Positions 52,906-63,200 of a stretch of DNA of 64,000 nucleotides are shown here, piece after piece. The stretch comes from Rahnella sikkimica (GTDB lineage: Bacteria > Pseudomonadota > Gammaproteobacteria > Enterobacterales > Enterobacteriaceae): assembly GCF_002951615.1 (NCBI RefSeq), contig NZ_CP019062.1:558001-622000 (forward strand), given 5' to 3'. The notes below the pieces were generated by a model, which was given only the letters and a program-made list of their open reading frames with translations, was not told the DNA's origin and did not search any database. How positions within the stretch are numbered: the first letter of the stretch is position 1; every line of letters begins with the position of its first letter. The position numbers and the translations under genes are program-made.

Positions 52906-54129
52906 ATGTCTCACCCGGTTATATCTCTCAGTTCTGCCCGCACCCTGCATTTATCTGCACAAAATCTTCTCAAACCTCTGACCCGAAAACCGTCTGCCGA
53001 TGATGTTGTCGATTCCATTCAAAACATGGGATTGCTGCAAATCGATACGATCAGCGTCGTCGCCAGAAGCCCTTATCTCGTGTTGTTCAGCCGCCTCGGC
53101 AACTATTCACCGCAATGGCTGGAAGAGGCATTATCTGCAGGGAAAGTTTTTGAATACTGGGCACACGAAGCCTGCTTTATTCCCCGTGAGGATTATGGGT
53201 TGTTACGGCACAAAATGCTGAACCCGCAGGGCATGGGGTGGAAGTTTTCTCAGGACTGGTTTGATGATCACCATGATGATATCCAGGATTTGCTCAGTCA
53301 TATCGCCCAAAATGGTCCGGTACGTTCCGCCGATTTCAGTGCAGAAAAGAAATCAAACAGCGGCTGGTGGGACTGGAAACCGCATAAAAAACATCTGGAA
53401 ACGCTGTTCACCTCCGGAAAGCTGATGGTGTCAGAACGGCGTAATTTCCATCGGGTTTATGATTTGGCTGAACGCGTAATGCCCGGCTGGGATGACGCGA
53501 CACAGGCACTGAGCCAGGAAGCGGCGGAATACCAAATGATGCGTCGTTCGGCGCAATATCTGGGGATTTTTAAAGCGGATTGGCTGGCAGATTATTATCG
53601 CCTTAAACGTATTGATACCCTGAAAGTGATTGAAGATCTGTTGGAAAACGGAGAAATCACGCCCGTTGAGGTCAGCGGGCTGGAGGGGAATTATTATGTC
53701 CACCAGCAGCAATTTCCTTTGCTGCAAAAAGCGCTTGAGTCGCGAATCACCTCAACGGTAACGACGCTGCTTTCGCCGTTCGACCCGGTGGTATGGGATC
53801 GTAAGCGCGTCTCGACACTCTTTAATTTTGATTACCGGATTGAGTGCTACACGCCGGAAGCAAAACGGCAGTACGGGTATTTCACGTTACCGATCCTCCA
53901 GCGGGGTGAGCTCATCGGGCGGGTAGATGCCAAAATGCACCGGAAGGAAAAAATTCTGGAAGTGAAAAGCCTGCATCTCGAGCCTGACGTTACCGTGACA
54001 TCCCGGCGTACGCAGGACATTCATGGTGCAATTACGCGATTTGCTGCATGGCAGGGGGCTGAGAATGTGCTGCTGACGAAAGGGCCGGAAGCGTTAGGCG
54101 TGTTGTGGAAGACAGGCTGGCAGGTCTGA
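52906..54129 (+). CDS. ycaQ: Interstrand-crosslink DNA glycosylase YcaQ
   Basis: Winged-helix DNA glycosylase (AlkX family, HTH_42) that unhooks interstrand crosslinks caused by bifunctional alkylators. It is 407 residues. Family hallmarks are GLLQIDTISVVARSPYLVL, the EYWAHEACFIP segment, LLSPFDPVVWDRKR and a C-terminal IEVKSLHLEP-like strand (ILEVKSLHLEP). The ATG at 52906 starts MSHPVISLSSARTL. In E. coli it lies between lpxK and ycaR; here it is isolated by cold-shock genes upstream and a 379-base gap downstream. Confidence 0.94.
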   Translation: MSHPVISLSSARTLHLSAQNLLKPLTRKPSADDVVDSIQNMGLLQIDTISVVARSPYLVLFSRLGNYSPQWLEEALSAGKVFEYWAHEACFIPREDYGLLRHKMLNPQGMGWKFSQDWFDDHHDDIQDLLSHIAQNGPVRSADFSAEKKSNSGWWDWKPHKKHLETLFTSGKLMVSERRNFHRVYDLAERVMPGWDDATQALSQEAAEYQMMRRSAQYLGIFKADWLADYYRLKRIDTLKVIEDLLENGEITPVEVSGLEGNYYVHQQQFPLLQKALESRITSTVTTLLSPFDPVVWDRKRVSTLFNFDYRIECYTPEAKRQYGYFTLPILQRGELIGRVDAKMHRKEKILEVKSLHLEPDVTVTSRRTQDIHGAITRFAAWQGAENVLLTKGPEALGVLWKTGWQV

Positions 54130-54140
54130 TTTTATAAAGC

Positions 54141-54168
54141 AAAACGGCTGCATCAGGCAGCCGTTTAT
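54141..54168. terminator. Bidirectional terminator after ycaQ
   Basis: The stem AACGGCTGC/GCAGCCGTT is flanked by an A-rich left side and TTATT on the right. It can end ycaQ on the plus strand and a minus-strand transcript from the right. Confidence 0.75.
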
Positions 54169-54196
54169 TCACGATGATTGCAGGTGTGACTCGGCA

Positions 54197-54259
54197 TTAG
54201 TGGCTGAAGTTAGCGAACATTGCGATGATCTTGTTAATGGTTTTCATTTTTCTGCTCAT
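54197..54259 (-). CDS. Candidate 20-residue small protein
   Basis: A minus-strand frame from ATG (54259) to TAA (54197) encodes 20 residues: a basic start (MSRKMK), then TINKIIAMFANFSH, an amphipathic helix-like stretch. It sits between a CRP-type palindrome upstream and a terminator hairpin 29 bases downstream. A TACAAT (-10 type) lies at 54301-54296 on the same strand. No clear Shine-Dalgarno is seen. I do not recognise it; the region could instead encode a small RNA of about 130 bases. Confidence 0.35.
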   Translation of the reverse strand: MSRKMKTINKIIAMFANFSH

Positions 54260-54274
54260 ATTTGAAGTTGATAA

Positions 54275-54290
54275 TGTGATGTTCATCACA
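54275..54290. promoter_or_regulatory. Perfect CRP-type palindrome
   Basis: TGTGA-TGTTCA-TCACA fits the core CRP consensus TGTGA-N6-TCACA at all ten positions. It lies just upstream of the tiny minus-strand frame. If the TACAAT at 54301-54296 is the -10, the site would overlap the start point and repress. Activation of a rightward promoter toward ycaR-kdsB is also possible. Confidence 0.65.
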
Positions 54291-54508
54291 AAAAAATTGT
54301 ACTCCCACGAAATCCGCAACGCAATCCTTCAGTCACGATATTTTTTAATCACAATAATTTAACTTTCTGCTCGCGCAACAGAAGGTGACGTGAGGATTAA
54401 CGGAGAAGGGGCGTTATGCTATTCTCTGGAGCCGTTGTGTTGTGTTTCCCAATGCATTTTTGCGTTACACCCTGCTCAAATGTGGTGTAGTCGCCTCCGG
54501 AGGAATTA

Positions 54509-54691
54509 ATGGACCATCGTTTACTTGAAATCGTTGCGTGCCCTGTGTGTAACGGGAAACTGTACTTCAATAAAGAAGCGCAGGAATTAGTGTGTAAAGC
54601 GGACAGCCTGGCGTATCCGGTTCGGGACGGCATTCCAGTATTATTAGAAAACGAAGCCCGCCCGCTTTCCGTTGATGAGACACATCCATGA
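54509..54691 (+). CDS. ycaR: Trm112-family zinc-ribbon protein YcaR
   Basis: Small Trm112-like protein (UPF0434), 60 residues. It starts [20 protein letters not shown], with a CPVC motif; the second cysteine pair of eukaryotic Trm112 is reduced to a single cysteine (ELVCKAD). Family members in bacteria are thought to partner or stabilise methyltransferases, but no role is proven for YcaR. GGAGG lies 5-6 bases before the ATG. It overlaps kdsB by four bases (ATGA), suggesting coupling. Confidence 0.94.
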   Translation: MDHRLLEIVACPVCNGKLYFNKEAQELVCKADSLAYPVRDGIPVLLENEARPLSVDETHP

Positions 54692-55446
54692 GTTTTATTG
54701 CAATTATCCCTGCTCGTTTCGGGTCCAGCCGCCTGCCGGGCAAGCCTTTGGCCGATATCAACGGTAAACCGATGGTCGTTCATGTGATGGAACGGGCGCT
54801 GGAATCCGGTGCTAAGCGCGTGATTGTGGCAACCGACCATCCGGACGTTGTCGCCGCAGTAGAAGCTGCAGGTGGCGAAGTCTGCCTGACCCGCCCCGAT
54901 CATCAGTCAGGTACCGAGCGTCTGGCAGAAGTTATCCAAATTTGTCAGTTTGCAGATGATGAAATCATCGTTAATGTGCAGGGTGATGAACCGCTGATCC
55001 CGCCGGTGATTGTCCGCCAGGTTGCTGAGAATCTGGCTAACAGCGTTGCGGGCATGGCCACGCTGGCGGTGCCGATTGAATCCGCTGAAGAAGCCTTCAA
55101 CCCGAACGCAGTTAAAGTGGTTCGTGATGTCAATGGCTACGCCATGTACTTCTCCCGCGCGGCTATTCCTTGGGAACGTGAGCGTTTTGCCGTTTCTAAA
55201 GACACGATTGGCGACGTCTTCCTTCGCCATATCGGTATTTACGCTTACCGTGCCAGTTTTATTCGCCAGTACGTTCAGTGGGAGCCGAGCAAACTGGAGC
55301 ACATTGAGTTGCTCGAACAACTCCGGGTGCTGTGGTATGGTGAAAAAATCCACGTTGATGTCGCGAAAGCCATTCCTTCAGCAGGGGTTGATACTCCGGA
55401 AGATCTGGAACGCGTACGTAAGATTCTGGGCCACCCACATTCCTGA
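54688..55446 (+). CDS. kdsB: CMP-KDO synthetase (3-deoxy-manno-octulosonate cytidylyltransferase)
   Basis: Activates KDO with CTP for lipopolysaccharide inner-core synthesis in the cytoplasm. It is 252 residues. The nucleotide-binding [16 protein letters not shown] is near the N-terminus; metal and sugar motifs [12 protein letters not shown] and [16 protein letters not shown] ([12 protein letters not shown]) follow. It is coupled to ycaR and ends in a strong hairpin. Functionally it belongs with msbA-lpxK, upstream in the window. Confidence 0.98.
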   Translation: MSFIAIIPARFGSSRLPGKPLADINGKPMVVHVMERALESGAKRVIVATDHPDVVAAVEAAGGEVCLTRPDHQSGTERLAEVIQICQFADDEIIVNVQGDEPLIPPVIVRQVAENLANSVAGMATLAVPIESAEEAFNPNAVKVVRDVNGYAMYFSRAAIPWERERFAVSKDTIGDVFLRHIGIYAYRASFIRQYVQWEPSKLEHIELLEQLRVLWYGEKIHVDVAKAIPSAGVDTPEDLERVRKILGHPHS

Positions 55447-55457
55447 TCCACGGTTAG

Positions 55458-55490
55458 TGGACGGAATGCGTCACATTCCGTCCATTCTTA
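55458..55490 (+). terminator. Terminator of kdsB
   Basis: A perfect 11-bp stem TGGACGGAATG/CATTCCGTCCA with a 5-base loop (55458-55484) is followed by TTCTTA. The stem is strong and the T-tract modest. Confidence 0.75.
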
Positions 55491-55628
55491 TCTGACGTTC
55501 CTTCCAGTTTGCGAAATATCCTCTCTCTCCTGAAGCAATTATCCGGTTTTTGTTTGATCTGAAACGGGGCATTCATTTATCGAAGCTTTCATCATAAACG
55601 TTAATCTTTTCGTCACTGCGAATACGTT

Positions 55629-56522
55629 ATGGAACAGCTAAAAGCCGAGTTAAGTATTGTTTTGGGCGAGCGTTTATCCCGCCTTGAATGTGTCAGTGAG
55701 CAGCCTTATGCCCATCTTTTTTCTCTTTATGATGAGCAGGGCTACGCAATGCCGCTGATGGCGAAAAGTTTTGTCTGCGAGGGCATCGCGGGGCAGGAGG
55801 CCTACAAACTCTCGATGCTGGCCAGAGAAGGCGTGGTGCGCGTGCCGACGGTTTACGGCATGGTCACTACACATCAAAAGCCCTATCAGGAAATTTTGCT
55901 GATTGAACGTTTGCGTGGCGTATCAGCTGAAGCGCCAACCCGCACACCGGAACGCTGGAAGATATTGCAGGAACAAATCGTTGAGGCGATGCTGGCCTGG
56001 CATCGGATTGACAGCCACGGATGCGTCGGGTCGGTTGACAGCACCCAAGAAAATCGCTGGGAAAACTGGTATCCGCAGCGGGTTGAAGTGCTGTGGTCAA
56101 CCTTATCAAACTTACAAGCACCGGAACTCAGGCCGGAAGATCGGACGGTACTTTTCCGGTCCCGTGCCAGCATTGCGTCTCTGTTCAGGGAATTCGATGA
56201 CACGCCGGTTCTGGTTCACGGCAATCTTTCATTGCGCAGTCTGCTCAAAGATCCGCGCAGCGACCAGCTTCTGGCGATGATTAATCCGGGCACCGTATTG
56301 TGGGCACCGCGTGAATTTGATTTGTTCAGGCTTTGGGAAAAAGGCATGAGTGAGCAACTGCTGTTCAGCTACCTGCAAAAAGCGCCCGTCTCAGAAACTT
56401 TCCTTCAGCGCCGTTGGTTCTATTTACTGTGGGAATCTGTCGCGCATCTTATCCATACCGGGAAGCTCGATCGCCGTCAGTTTGACTATGCGCGACAGCA
56501 ACTCTTGCCGTGGCTTAACTGA
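55629..56522 (+). CDS. ycbJ: YcbJ, phosphotransferase-fold protein
   Basis: A 297-residue cytoplasmic protein resembling E. coli YcbJ over its full length. The overall pattern suggests an aminoglycoside/choline-kinase-like fold: lysine region MPLMAKSF, ILLIERLRGV hinge, AMLAWHRIDSHGC, and a catalytic-loop-like VLVHGNLSLRSLL with HGN. The usual acidic metal residue is replaced at the later position (MINPGT rather than IDFD), so kinase activity is doubtful. Function is unknown. It is convergent with elyC, the two coding ends overlapping by 8 bases. Confidence 0.9.
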   Translation: MEQLKAELSIVLGERLSRLECVSEQPYAHLFSLYDEQGYAMPLMAKSFVCEGIAGQEAYKLSMLAREGVVRVPTVYGMVTTHQKPYQEILLIERLRGVSAEAPTRTPERWKILQEQIVEAMLAWHRIDSHGCVGSVDSTQENRWENWYPQRVEVLWSTLSNLQAPELRPEDRTVLFRSRASIASLFREFDDTPVLVHGNLSLRSLLKDPRSDQLLAMINPGTVLWAPREFDLFRLWEKGMSEQLLFSYLQKAPVSETFLQRRWFYLLWESVAHLIHTGKLDRRQFDYARQQLLPWLN

Positions 56523-57303
56523 CGGGCTTTGTTTCGGATGACGGCAACGTCATCCATTGCCAGATACGCCCCAGCGTTTCGTACCAGGCCCGTTCACTGT
56601 GAGATAAGAAAAGCGCTTGCGGAAGGGCTCTTTCCCACGGATTGAGCGGGGAATCAATCGCCAGCTGATTGGCCGGAGCCGGGATTGGGTTCAGTCCTGC
56701 CTGCTTGAAGAAAACCAGTGCTCGGGGCAGATGATTAGCGGAGGTCACCAGCACGAAAGGCTGATCTCCGGCCAGAATTTTTACCTGTTGCGCTTCCTGC
56801 TGCGTATCCCGTGGTTTATCGAGCAAAATGATATCGCTCTCAGGCACACCTAAACTCTCCGCCACTTTCCCCGCCACCGCCGCACTGCTCACCGGATTCG
56901 TCATGGCTTGCGCGCCGGTAAACACCATTTTCGACCCCGGATTCGCGCGATAAATTCGGATCCCTTCTGCCACACGTGGCAGGCTGTTACTGATTAAGTT
57001 TGAACTGGGTGCCCAGTCTGGATTATAGGTATACCCGCCACCCAGAACGACGACGAACTTCACCGGCGGATGTGCCCGCGGTTCATACGTTGGATAGCCG
57101 GATTCGACGGGGCGAAGCAGATTATCAGCGACCGGCTGGAGGCTCAAAAGGAGCAACAGCAGCCAACTCAGTGAAAAAAACACTTTTCCGATTTTTTGCC
57201 AGCGCGTCATCCACAACAATACCAGCGCGGTCGCCATCAGCAGCAGGATAAAAGGCAGAGGCAATAACAGGCCACCGACAGTTTTTTTTAGGATAAATAG
57301 CAT
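56515..57303 (-). CDS. elyC: Envelope biogenesis factor ElyC (DUF218)
   Basis: Inner-membrane DUF218 protein. In E. coli it supports peptidoglycan assembly at low temperature and affects the lipid carrier pool. It is 262 residues (E. coli 259). Two hydrophobic segments lie near the N-terminus (PLPFILLLMATALVLLWM and VFFSLSWLLLLLLS). The DUF218 core has VVLGGGY, MVFTGAQ and PFVLVTSANHLPRALVFFK. It is the only minus-strand gene in this stretch, divergent from cmoM. Confidence 0.95.
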   Translation of the reverse strand: MLFILKKTVGGLLLPLPFILLLMATALVLLWMTRWQKIGKVFFSLSWLLLLLLSLQPVADNLLRPVESGYPTYEPRAHPPVKFVVVLGGGYTYNPDWAPSSNLISNSLPRVAEGIRIYRANPGSKMVFTGAQAMTNPVSSAAVAGKVAESLGVPESDIILLDKPRDTQQEAQQVKILAGDQPFVLVTSANHLPRALVFFKQAGLNPIPAPANQLAIDSPLNPWERALPQALFLSHSERAWYETLGRIWQWMTLPSSETKPVS

Positions 57304-57459
57304 CAGAAACCGGTCCTTTTGGGTGAAAAAACGACATCCGGGCGTGAATCAGCGTCAGGATGATTTATTCTATGCCAGCCTGTGCCAAAATAGCACCTCA
57401 CGCGGCGATGCCGCACAGAGATAAACCGGCAAAACGATTTCAGGAACAAGGTTCAATTC

Positions 57460-58245
57460 ATGCAGGATCGTAATTTTGACGATATGGCCGAAAAGTTTTC
57501 GCGCAATATCTACGGCACAACGAAAGGACGTATCCGTCAGGCTGTGCTGGGTCAGGATCTGCAGGAGTTGATGAAGACTTTGCCGCAGCGGCCGTTGCGT
57601 ATTCTTGATGCGGGCGGCGGGGAAGGGCAAATGGCCTGCGAACTGGCCGCTTTAGGACATCAGGTCTTGTTGTGCGATCTCTCCGGTGAGATGATCCGTC
57701 GCGCGCAGGCTGCGGCGATTGAAAAAGGTGTGAGCGACAACATGCAATTTGTACATTGTCCCGCCCAACACATCGCAGAACATTTGGAAGCGCCGGTTGA
57801 TCTGATATTGTTTCACGCGGTCATTGAATGGCTCGCGGAACCCCAACACGCGCTGGCGGCATTGACCGATTGTCTGGTGCCGGGTGGCGCAATCTCACTG
57901 ATGTTTTACAATATCCACGGTCTGGTTATGCGGCACATGATCCTGGGAAATTTCGGTCATGTTGAAGCCGGTGTGCCAAAAATCAAAAAAAGCTCCCTGT
58001 TGCCCGATCATCCCCTGGAACCTGCGCAGGTCTATCAGTGGCTGGAAGCGCTTGGGATGCAGATAAGCGGCAAAACCGGTGTTAGAGTATTCCACGATTA
58101 TTTGCGAAACAGACAACAACATAAGCAGGATTTTGATGAGCTTCTGGCGCTGGAACAGCGTTATTGCCGTCAGGAACCTTTTGTTAGTTTGGGACGTTAC
58201 ATCCACGTGATGGCGCACAAACCCATTCTGAAGGACGAATTATGA
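57460..58245 (+). CDS. cmoM: tRNA 5-carboxymethoxyuridine methyltransferase CmoM
   Basis: SAM-dependent methyltransferase (formerly SmtA) making mcmo5U at the wobble position of some tRNAs. It is 261 residues. The class I SAM motif [20 protein letters not shown] is at about 47-65, with [11 protein letters not shown] as motif post I. It starts [19 protein letters not shown], as in E. coli. It overlaps mukF by four bases (ATGA), making it the first gene of cmoM-mukFEB. Confidence 0.97.
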   Translation: MQDRNFDDMAEKFSRNIYGTTKGRIRQAVLGQDLQELMKTLPQRPLRILDAGGGEGQMACELAALGHQVLLCDLSGEMIRRAQAAAIEKGVSDNMQFVHCPAQHIAEHLEAPVDLILFHAVIEWLAEPQHALAALTDCLVPGGAISLMFYNIHGLVMRHMILGNFGHVEAGVPKIKKSSLLPDHPLEPAQVYQWLEALGMQISGKTGVRVFHDYLRNRQQHKQDFDELLALEQRYCRQEPFVSLGRYIHVMAHKPILKDEL

Positions 58246-59564
58246 GTGAATTTTCCCAGACTGTACCCGAACTGGTCGCCTGGGCACGGAAAAATGATTT
58301 CTCAATTTCGCTGCCAACGGAGCGGCTGGCTTTTCTTCTGGCGATTGCCACGTTAAACAGCGAGCGCCTTGATGGGGAAATGAGTGAAGGTGAGCTGGTC
58401 GACGCGTTTCGTCACGTCAGTAAAGGTTTCGAGCAGACAAACGAAACGGTCACCGTGCGTGCTAATAATGCCATCAATGATATGGTGCGTCAGCGCCTGC
58501 TCAACCGTTTTGTCAGCGAGCTGGCGGATGGCAATGCCATTTATCGCCTGACGCCCCTGGCCATCGGTATTTCAGATTACTATATCCGTCAGCGGGAGTT
58601 TTCTACCCTGCGGTTGTCTATGCAATTGTCGATTGTTGCACAAGAGCTCAAGCGCGCGGCCGATGCCGCCGAAGAGGGCGGCGATGATTTCCACTGGCAC
58701 CGCAACGTTTATGCGCCGCTGAAATATTCCGTCGCTGAAATTTTTGACAGCATCGACATGACTCAGCGGATCATGGATGAGCAGCAACAGGGCGTGAAAG
58801 ATGATATCGCCGGGCTGCTCAACAAAGACTGGCGTGCGGCCATTTCCAGCTGTGAAATGCTTTTGTCAGAAACCTCAGGCACGCTGCGTGAATTGCAGGA
58901 TACGCTGGAAGCCGCAGGCGACCTGTTGCAGGCGCATCTTATGCGTATTCAGGATGCCACGATGGTGGAAATGGATCTGAGCTTTGTCGACAAGCTGGTC
59001 TTTGATTTGCAAAACAAACTCGACCGCATCACCAGTTGGGGCCAGCAGGCTATAGACCTGTGGATTGGCTACGACCGTCACGTGCATAAATTTATCCGTA
59101 CGGCCATCGACATGGATAAAAACCGCGTATTTGCGCAGCGCCTGCGTCAGTCGGTTCAGAACTATTTTGACCAGCCCTGGACGCTGACGTTTGCCAATGC
59201 GGATCGCCTGCTGGATATGCGTGATGAAGAACTGGCCTTGCGCAGCGAGGAGGTCACCGGTGAGTTACCGCCGGACCTCGAATTTGAAGAATTTAACGAA
59301 ATCCGCGAACAACTTGCGGCATTGATTGAACAGGCATTGCAGGTTTATCAACAACAGAAAACGCCGCTCAATCTGGGCATGGTAATGCGCGAATATCTCA
59401 AACAGTATCCGCGTGCCCGACACTTTGATGTCGCGCGAATTGTGGTCGACCAGGCAGTTCGCCTTGGTGTGGCTGAAGCAGATTTTTCAGGATTGCATGC
59501 CGAATGGCAGGCAATCAATGATTACGGAGCCAAGGTGCAGGCCCATGTCATCGACAAATATTGA
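58242..59564 (+). CDS. mukF: Chromosome partition protein MukF (kleisin)
   Basis: Kleisin subunit of the MukBEF condensin, bridging MukB heads and recruiting MukE. It is 440 residues, as in E. coli. An N-terminal winged-helix dimerisation domain, a helical middle region binding the MukB neck, an acidic linker ([20 protein letters not shown], about 330-349) and a C-terminal winged helix for the MukB head are recognisable. It overlaps mukE by 20 bases. Confidence 0.97.
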   Translation: MSEFSQTVPELVAWARKNDFSISLPTERLAFLLAIATLNSERLDGEMSEGELVDAFRHVSKGFEQTNETVTVRANNAINDMVRQRLLNRFVSELADGNAIYRLTPLAIGISDYYIRQREFSTLRLSMQLSIVAQELKRAADAAEEGGDDFHWHRNVYAPLKYSVAEIFDSIDMTQRIMDEQQQGVKDDIAGLLNKDWRAAISSCEMLLSETSGTLRELQDTLEAAGDLLQAHLMRIQDATMVEMDLSFVDKLVFDLQNKLDRITSWGQQAIDLWIGYDRHVHKFIRTAIDMDKNRVFAQRLRQSVQNYFDQPWTLTFANADRLLDMRDEELALRSEEVTGELPPDLEFEEFNEIREQLAALIEQALQVYQQQKTPLNLGMVMREYLKQYPRARHFDVARIVVDQAVRLGVAEADFSGLHAEWQAINDYGAKVQAHVIDKY

Positions 59565-60276
59565 ACACATAATGCCAGCTAAGCTGGCGCAGGCACTGGC
59601 AAATTCAGTGTTTCCTGCCCTCGATAGCCAGCTCCGTTCTGGCCGCCATATTGGCATCGACGAACTCGATAACCACGCGTTCCTGATGGATTATCAGGAA
59701 GAAATGGAGCTGTTTTACAGCCGCTACAGCGTAGAGCTGATCCGGGCTCCTGAAGGTTTCTTCTATTTGCGCCCGCGCTCGACGACGCTGATCCCCCGTT
59801 CAGTGCTTTCTGAGCTGGACATGATGGTAGGGAAAATTCTCTGCTATCTGTACCTCAGCCCGGAACGCCTTGCGCACGAAGGGATTTTTACCCAGCAGGA
59901 ATTGTATGACGAGTTGCTGAGTCTGGCCGATGAAAACAAACTGTTGAAGTACGTCAACCAGCGCTCGACCGGTTCAGATTTAGACCGCCAGAAATTACAG
60001 GATAAAGTCCGTACTTCACTGAACCGTCTGCGCCGTCTGGGCATGGTGTATTTCATGGGTGTCGACAGCAGCAAATTCCGTATCACCGAAGCGGTATTCC
60101 GTTTTGGCGCGGATGTTCGCAGCGGCGATGATGCTCGTGAAGCACAGTTACGGATGATCCGTGACGGCGAAGCGATGCCCGTCGACAGTGCGTTGTCACT
60201 GAACGATGAAAGCGAAGAGGGCGAATCGCAGGCCGGGCAGCAAGGGCACGAGAGCGCAGAGGATGAACAGGAATGA
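59545..60276 (+). CDS. mukE: Chromosome partition protein MukE
   Basis: KITE-type winged-helix subunit of MukBEF that binds the MukF linker and DNA. The ATG at 59545 ([20 protein letters not shown]) gives 243 residues, slightly longer than E. coli (234) through an acidic tail (DESEEGESQ...SAEDEQE). An earlier in-frame ATG (59413) lies inside mukF and is not conserved. The core [46 protein letters not shown] is nearly invariant. It overlaps mukB by four bases. Confidence 0.97.
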   Translation: MSSTNIEHIMPAKLAQALANSVFPALDSQLRSGRHIGIDELDNHAFLMDYQEEMELFYSRYSVELIRAPEGFFYLRPRSTTLIPRSVLSELDMMVGKILCYLYLSPERLAHEGIFTQQELYDELLSLADENKLLKYVNQRSTGSDLDRQKLQDKVRTSLNRLRRLGMVYFMGVDSSKFRITEAVFRFGADVRSGDDAREAQLRMIRDGEAMPVDSALSLNDESEEGESQAGQQGHESAEDEQE

Positions 60277-63200
60277 TTGAACGCGGTAAATTTCGCTCAC
60301 TGACGCTGGTTAACTGGAACGGGTTCTTTGCCCGGACCTTTGACCTCGATTCACTGGTCACCACACTTTCAGGCGGCAACGGTGCGGGTAAATCCACCAC
60401 CATGGCCGCGTTTGTAACGGCGTTGATCCCCGATCTGACGTTGCTGCATTTCCGAAATACCACGGAAGCCGGCGCAACCTCAGGTTCCCGCGATAAAGGC
60501 CTGCACGGTAAATTGCGTGCGGGTGTCTGTTACTCGGTGCTGGATGTCGTGAACTCGCGCCATCAGCGCATTGTGGTTGGCGTGCGTCTGCAACAGGTCG
60601 CAGGCCGTGACCGCAAAGTAGACATCAAACCCTTCACCATTCAGGGTTTGCCGGTTGCGGTGAATCCTACAGAAATGCTGACGGAAACGGTGGGAGAGCG
60701 TCAGGCTCGCGTACTGTCTTTGCAGGAACTGAAAGATCGCGTCGAAGCCATGGAAGGTGTCCAGTTTAAGCAGTTCAACTCGATCACTGATTACCATGCG
60801 CTGATGTTCGATCTGGGTGTCATTCCGCGTCGTTTACGTTCGGCGTCTGACCGCAGCAAGTTCTATCGTCTGATTGAAGCCTCGCTGTACGGCGGGATCT
60901 CCAGCGCCATCACCCGCTCCCTGCGCGACTACCTGTTGCCGGAAAACAGCGGTGTGCGTAAGGCTTTCCAGGATATGGAAGCCGCGCTGCGTGAAAACCG
61001 CATGACGCTGGAAGCTATCCGCGTAACGCAATCCGACCGTGACCTGTTCAAACATCTGATTTCTGAAGCGACATCCTACGTGGCGGCCGACTATATGCGT
61101 CACGCCAATGAACGCCGTATTCATCTTGATGGCGCGCTGGTGCTGCGTAACGATTTGCTCTCCAGCCGTAAACAGCTTTCCGGCGAGCAGTATCGCCATG
61201 TCGAAATGGCGCGTGAACTGGCTGAGCAGAGCGGTTCACAAAGTGATCTGGAAACTGATTATCAGGCGGCCAGCGATCATCTCAGTCTGGTGCAGACCGC
61301 GATGCGTCAGCAGGAAAAAATCGAGCGTTACGAAGGTGATCTCGAGGAACTGACGTACCGTCTGGAAGAGCAGAATGAAGTCGTTGCGGAGGCCAGCGAA
61401 CTGCACGCTGAGCATGAAGCACGTGCCGAGGCCGCAGAGCTGGAAGTGGATGAGCTGAAAAGTCAGCTTGCCGATTACCAGCAGGCGCTGGACGTCCAGC
61501 AAACTCGTGCAATTCAATACCAGCAGGCCTTGCAGGCCATTGAGCGTGCACGTGACCTGTGTCAGATCCCCGATCTGAGTACGCAGAACAGCGAAGAATG
61601 GCTGGAAACATTCCAGAGCAAAGAGCAGGAAGCCACTGAAATCCTGCTGCAGCTGGAACAGAAAATGAGCGTGGCGTCAGCGGCGCACAATCAGTTTGAA
61701 ACCGCGTATCAGCTGGTGGTGAAAATCGCCGGTGAAGTCAGCCGCAGCCAGGCCTGGCAAACGGCGCGTGAATTATTACGTGACTGGTCTTCTCAGCAAC
61801 ATCAGGCGGAGCGCGTCGAACCGCTGCGCATGCGTTTGTCTGAGCTTGAAAACCGTCTTCGTGAGCAGCAGGACGCTGAGCGTCAGTTGCAGGAATTCTG
61901 CAAACGCACCGGCCAGGATGTACAGCCGGAAGATCTGGACGAAATGCAGCGTGAGCTGGAAGTCCAGATTGAAGAGTTGCAGAGCGTGGTGTCGCAGGCT
62001 GGCGAGCGCCGCATGGAAATGCGTCAGGAGCTTGAGCAGGTGCAGTCGCGTATTCGTGAACTGACTGCGCGCGCACCGGTCTGGCTCGCCGCTCAGGAAG
62101 CGCTGAGCCAGCTGAGCGAGCAAAGTAAGGAACCGCTGGAAAGCAGCCAGCAGGTGACTGAATACATGCAGCAGTTGCTGGAAACCGAACGCGAAACGAC
62201 GGTTGAACGTGATGAGGTCGCTGCACGTAAGCGTCGCATCGAAGGCCAGATCACCCGTCTGAGCCAGCCAAGCGGTGCGGAAGACTCCCGCATGATTGCG
62301 CTGGCAGAACGTTTTGGCGGCGTACTGTTATCTGAAATTTATGATGACGTCACCATCGATGATGCACCGTATTTCTCCGCGTTGTATGGTCCGTCACGCC
62401 ACGCGATCGTCGTGCCTGATTTGTCGTTGATTCGCGATCAGCTCGATGGCCTCGATGATTGCCCGGAAGATCTCTATCTGATTGAAGGGGATCCGCAGTC
62501 ATTTGACGATAACGTCTTTGAAGTGGATGAGATGCAGGGCGCGGTGCTGGTTAAAACCGGCGACCGCCAGTGGCGTTATTCTCACTTCCCGCAGGTCCCG
62601 CTGTTTGGCCGTGCCGCGCGTGAAAACCGTCTGGAAACGCTGCATAAAGAACGCGAAAGTTTATCCGAGCGTTATGCCACGCTGTCCTTTGACGTCCAGA
62701 AAATCCAGCGCGCGCATCAGGCATTCAGCCGTTTCATCGGCAGTCATTTGGCCGTTGCATTTGATGCTGACCCGGAAGCAGATATCCGCACGCTGAGCGG
62801 GCGTCGTGGCGAACTTGAGCGCGCACTGAATGCGCACGAAAGCCAGAACCAGCAACAACGTCAGCAATACGAGCAGGCGAAAGAAGCCGTCGCGATGCTG
62901 AATAAATTGCAGCCGCGCGTCGGTTTGTTATGCGATGAAACGCTGATTGACCGTGTGGAAGAAATCCGTGAAGAAATGGAAGAAGCGCAGGATTCTGCCC
63001 GTTTCATCCAGCAGCACGGCATTTCCTTGGGTAAACTCGAACCGCTGGTCTCGGTATTACAAAGTGACCCGGAACAGCATGAGCAACTGAAAGAAGATTA
63101 TGCGCAGGCTCAGCACGCACAACGTCTGGCGAAACAGCAGGCGTTTTCCCTGACAGAAGTGGTTCAGCGTCGCGCTCATTTCGGCTACACCGATTCTGCC

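Larger units (their letters stand above)
54130..54508. other. ycaQ-ycaR intergenic region
   Basis: 379 bases that in E. coli are nearly absent between ycaQ and ycaR. It holds a two-way terminator hairpin, a tiny minus-strand frame, a perfect CRP-type palindrome, and the ycaR ribosome site (GGAGG at about 54499). Promoters are not certain. Confidence 0.6.
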
